Positions 5,478 through 5,557 of a stretch of 5,557 nucleotides of DNA are shown here, piece by piece. The notes under the pieces are model-generated. The model was not told the origin of the DNA, did no database searches, and saw only the letters and a list, made by a program, of their open reading frames with translations. The stretch covers positions 1 through 5,557 of the forward strand of contig JAMCUV010000069.1 in assembly GCA_023379345.1 (NCBI GenBank). The letters are read 5' to 3'. Position numbers and translations under genes: made by a program. Positions within the stretch are counted from its first letter, which is position 1. Each line of letters starts with the position of its first letter. The stretch comes from Thermoplasmatota archaeon. Lineage in GTDB: Archaea > Thermoplasmatota > Thermoplasmata > Thermoplasmatales > Thermoplasmataceae.

Positions 5478-5557
5478 TTGACTGACATAAATACCGCGGA
5501 TGCTGTGAAAATCAACCATTCAATCTCCAGTTCAATGAGGCGGGGACTTCCCATGCT
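5478..5557 (+). CDS. Possible start of a further gene, cut by window end, unknown product
   Basis: From TTG 5478 a frame is open to the window end (26 codons): TDINTADAVKINHSISSS then MRRGLPM. Other in-frame starts are GTG 5505 and ATG 5535. An in-frame TGA lies two codons before the TTG, so the gene cannot begin further upstream. A TATA element 30 nt before the TTG supports a start near here. A four-codon frame, ATG 5471 to TGA 5485, overlaps the TTG in another frame. Too little sequence is present to name the product, and it might be a chance open stretch. Confidence 0.4.
   Translation, partial: MTDINTADAVKINHSISSSMRRGLPM

Noticed and set aside
5369..5554. Minus-strand 61-codon open frame at the window end
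   Set aside because: It has no recognisable motifs or start signal, and the plus-strand TATA element and open frame explain the region better.
1..5557. tRNA or rRNA genes, CRISPR arrays, insertion sequences
   Set aside because: No cloverleaf-like segment, no regularly spaced repeats and no transposase-like reading frame were seen on either strand.

Overview
The window looks like a chromosomal piece from a thermoacidophilic archaeon, probably Thermoplasmatales or a close relative. This rests on three things. Arginine is mostly AGG and isoleucine often ATA. TATA elements sit about 25-30 nt before first codons that mostly lack a Shine-Dalgarno site, which is the leaderless style. The gene content also mixes archaeal-looking housekeeping genes with bacterial-like metabolic genes. 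The genus cannot be fixed from the sequence alone.

Layout. (1) Bases 1-271, minus strand: the first 90 codons of an S9-type peptidase (N-terminal beta-propeller part), cut by the window edge, with its own TATA element. (2) Bases 272-674: about 400 bases without an intact gene. They hold the peptidase promoter, what may be the decayed remains of a small minus-strand gene (about 383-566), a 12-bp imperfect inverted repeat (566-577/619-630), and the promoter of the next gene. (3) Bases 675-1499, plus: a DUF72 (YecE-like) protein. (4) Bases 1500-1648: a small hairpin over the DUF72 stop codon and a TATA element. (5) Bases 1649-5384, plus: a tight three-gene operon. Gene 1 is an FAD-dependent protein of the alkyldihydroxyacetonephosphate synthase (AGPS) type. 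Gene 2 is an FAD-dependent sn-glycerol-3-phosphate dehydrogenase (GlpD type). Gene 3 is a lipid kinase of the diacylglycerol kinase/YegS/LCB5 family. The junctions are 0 nt and a 20-nt overlap. (6) Bases 5385-5557: a small hairpin, a TATA element, and probably the first codons of another plus-strand gene cut by the window end.

The operon is the main point of interest. GlpD makes dihydroxyacetone phosphate (DHAP) from sn-glycerol-3-phosphate. AGPS-type enzymes act on (acyl-)DHAP to build the ether bond of eukaryotic ether lipids. The third gene should phosphorylate a lipid alcohol. Together they look like a small module for glycerol-phosphate or ether-glycerolipid metabolism with sn-3 stereochemistry, in an organism whose own membrane should be built on sn-glycerol-1-phosphate. 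From memory, Mycobacterium tuberculosis has the same three families close together (Rv2249c glpD1, Rv2251 AGPS-like flavoprotein, Rv2252 diacylglycerol kinase), so the set may be a conserved and perhaps transferred module. Its substrate and purpose here cannot be decided from sequence.
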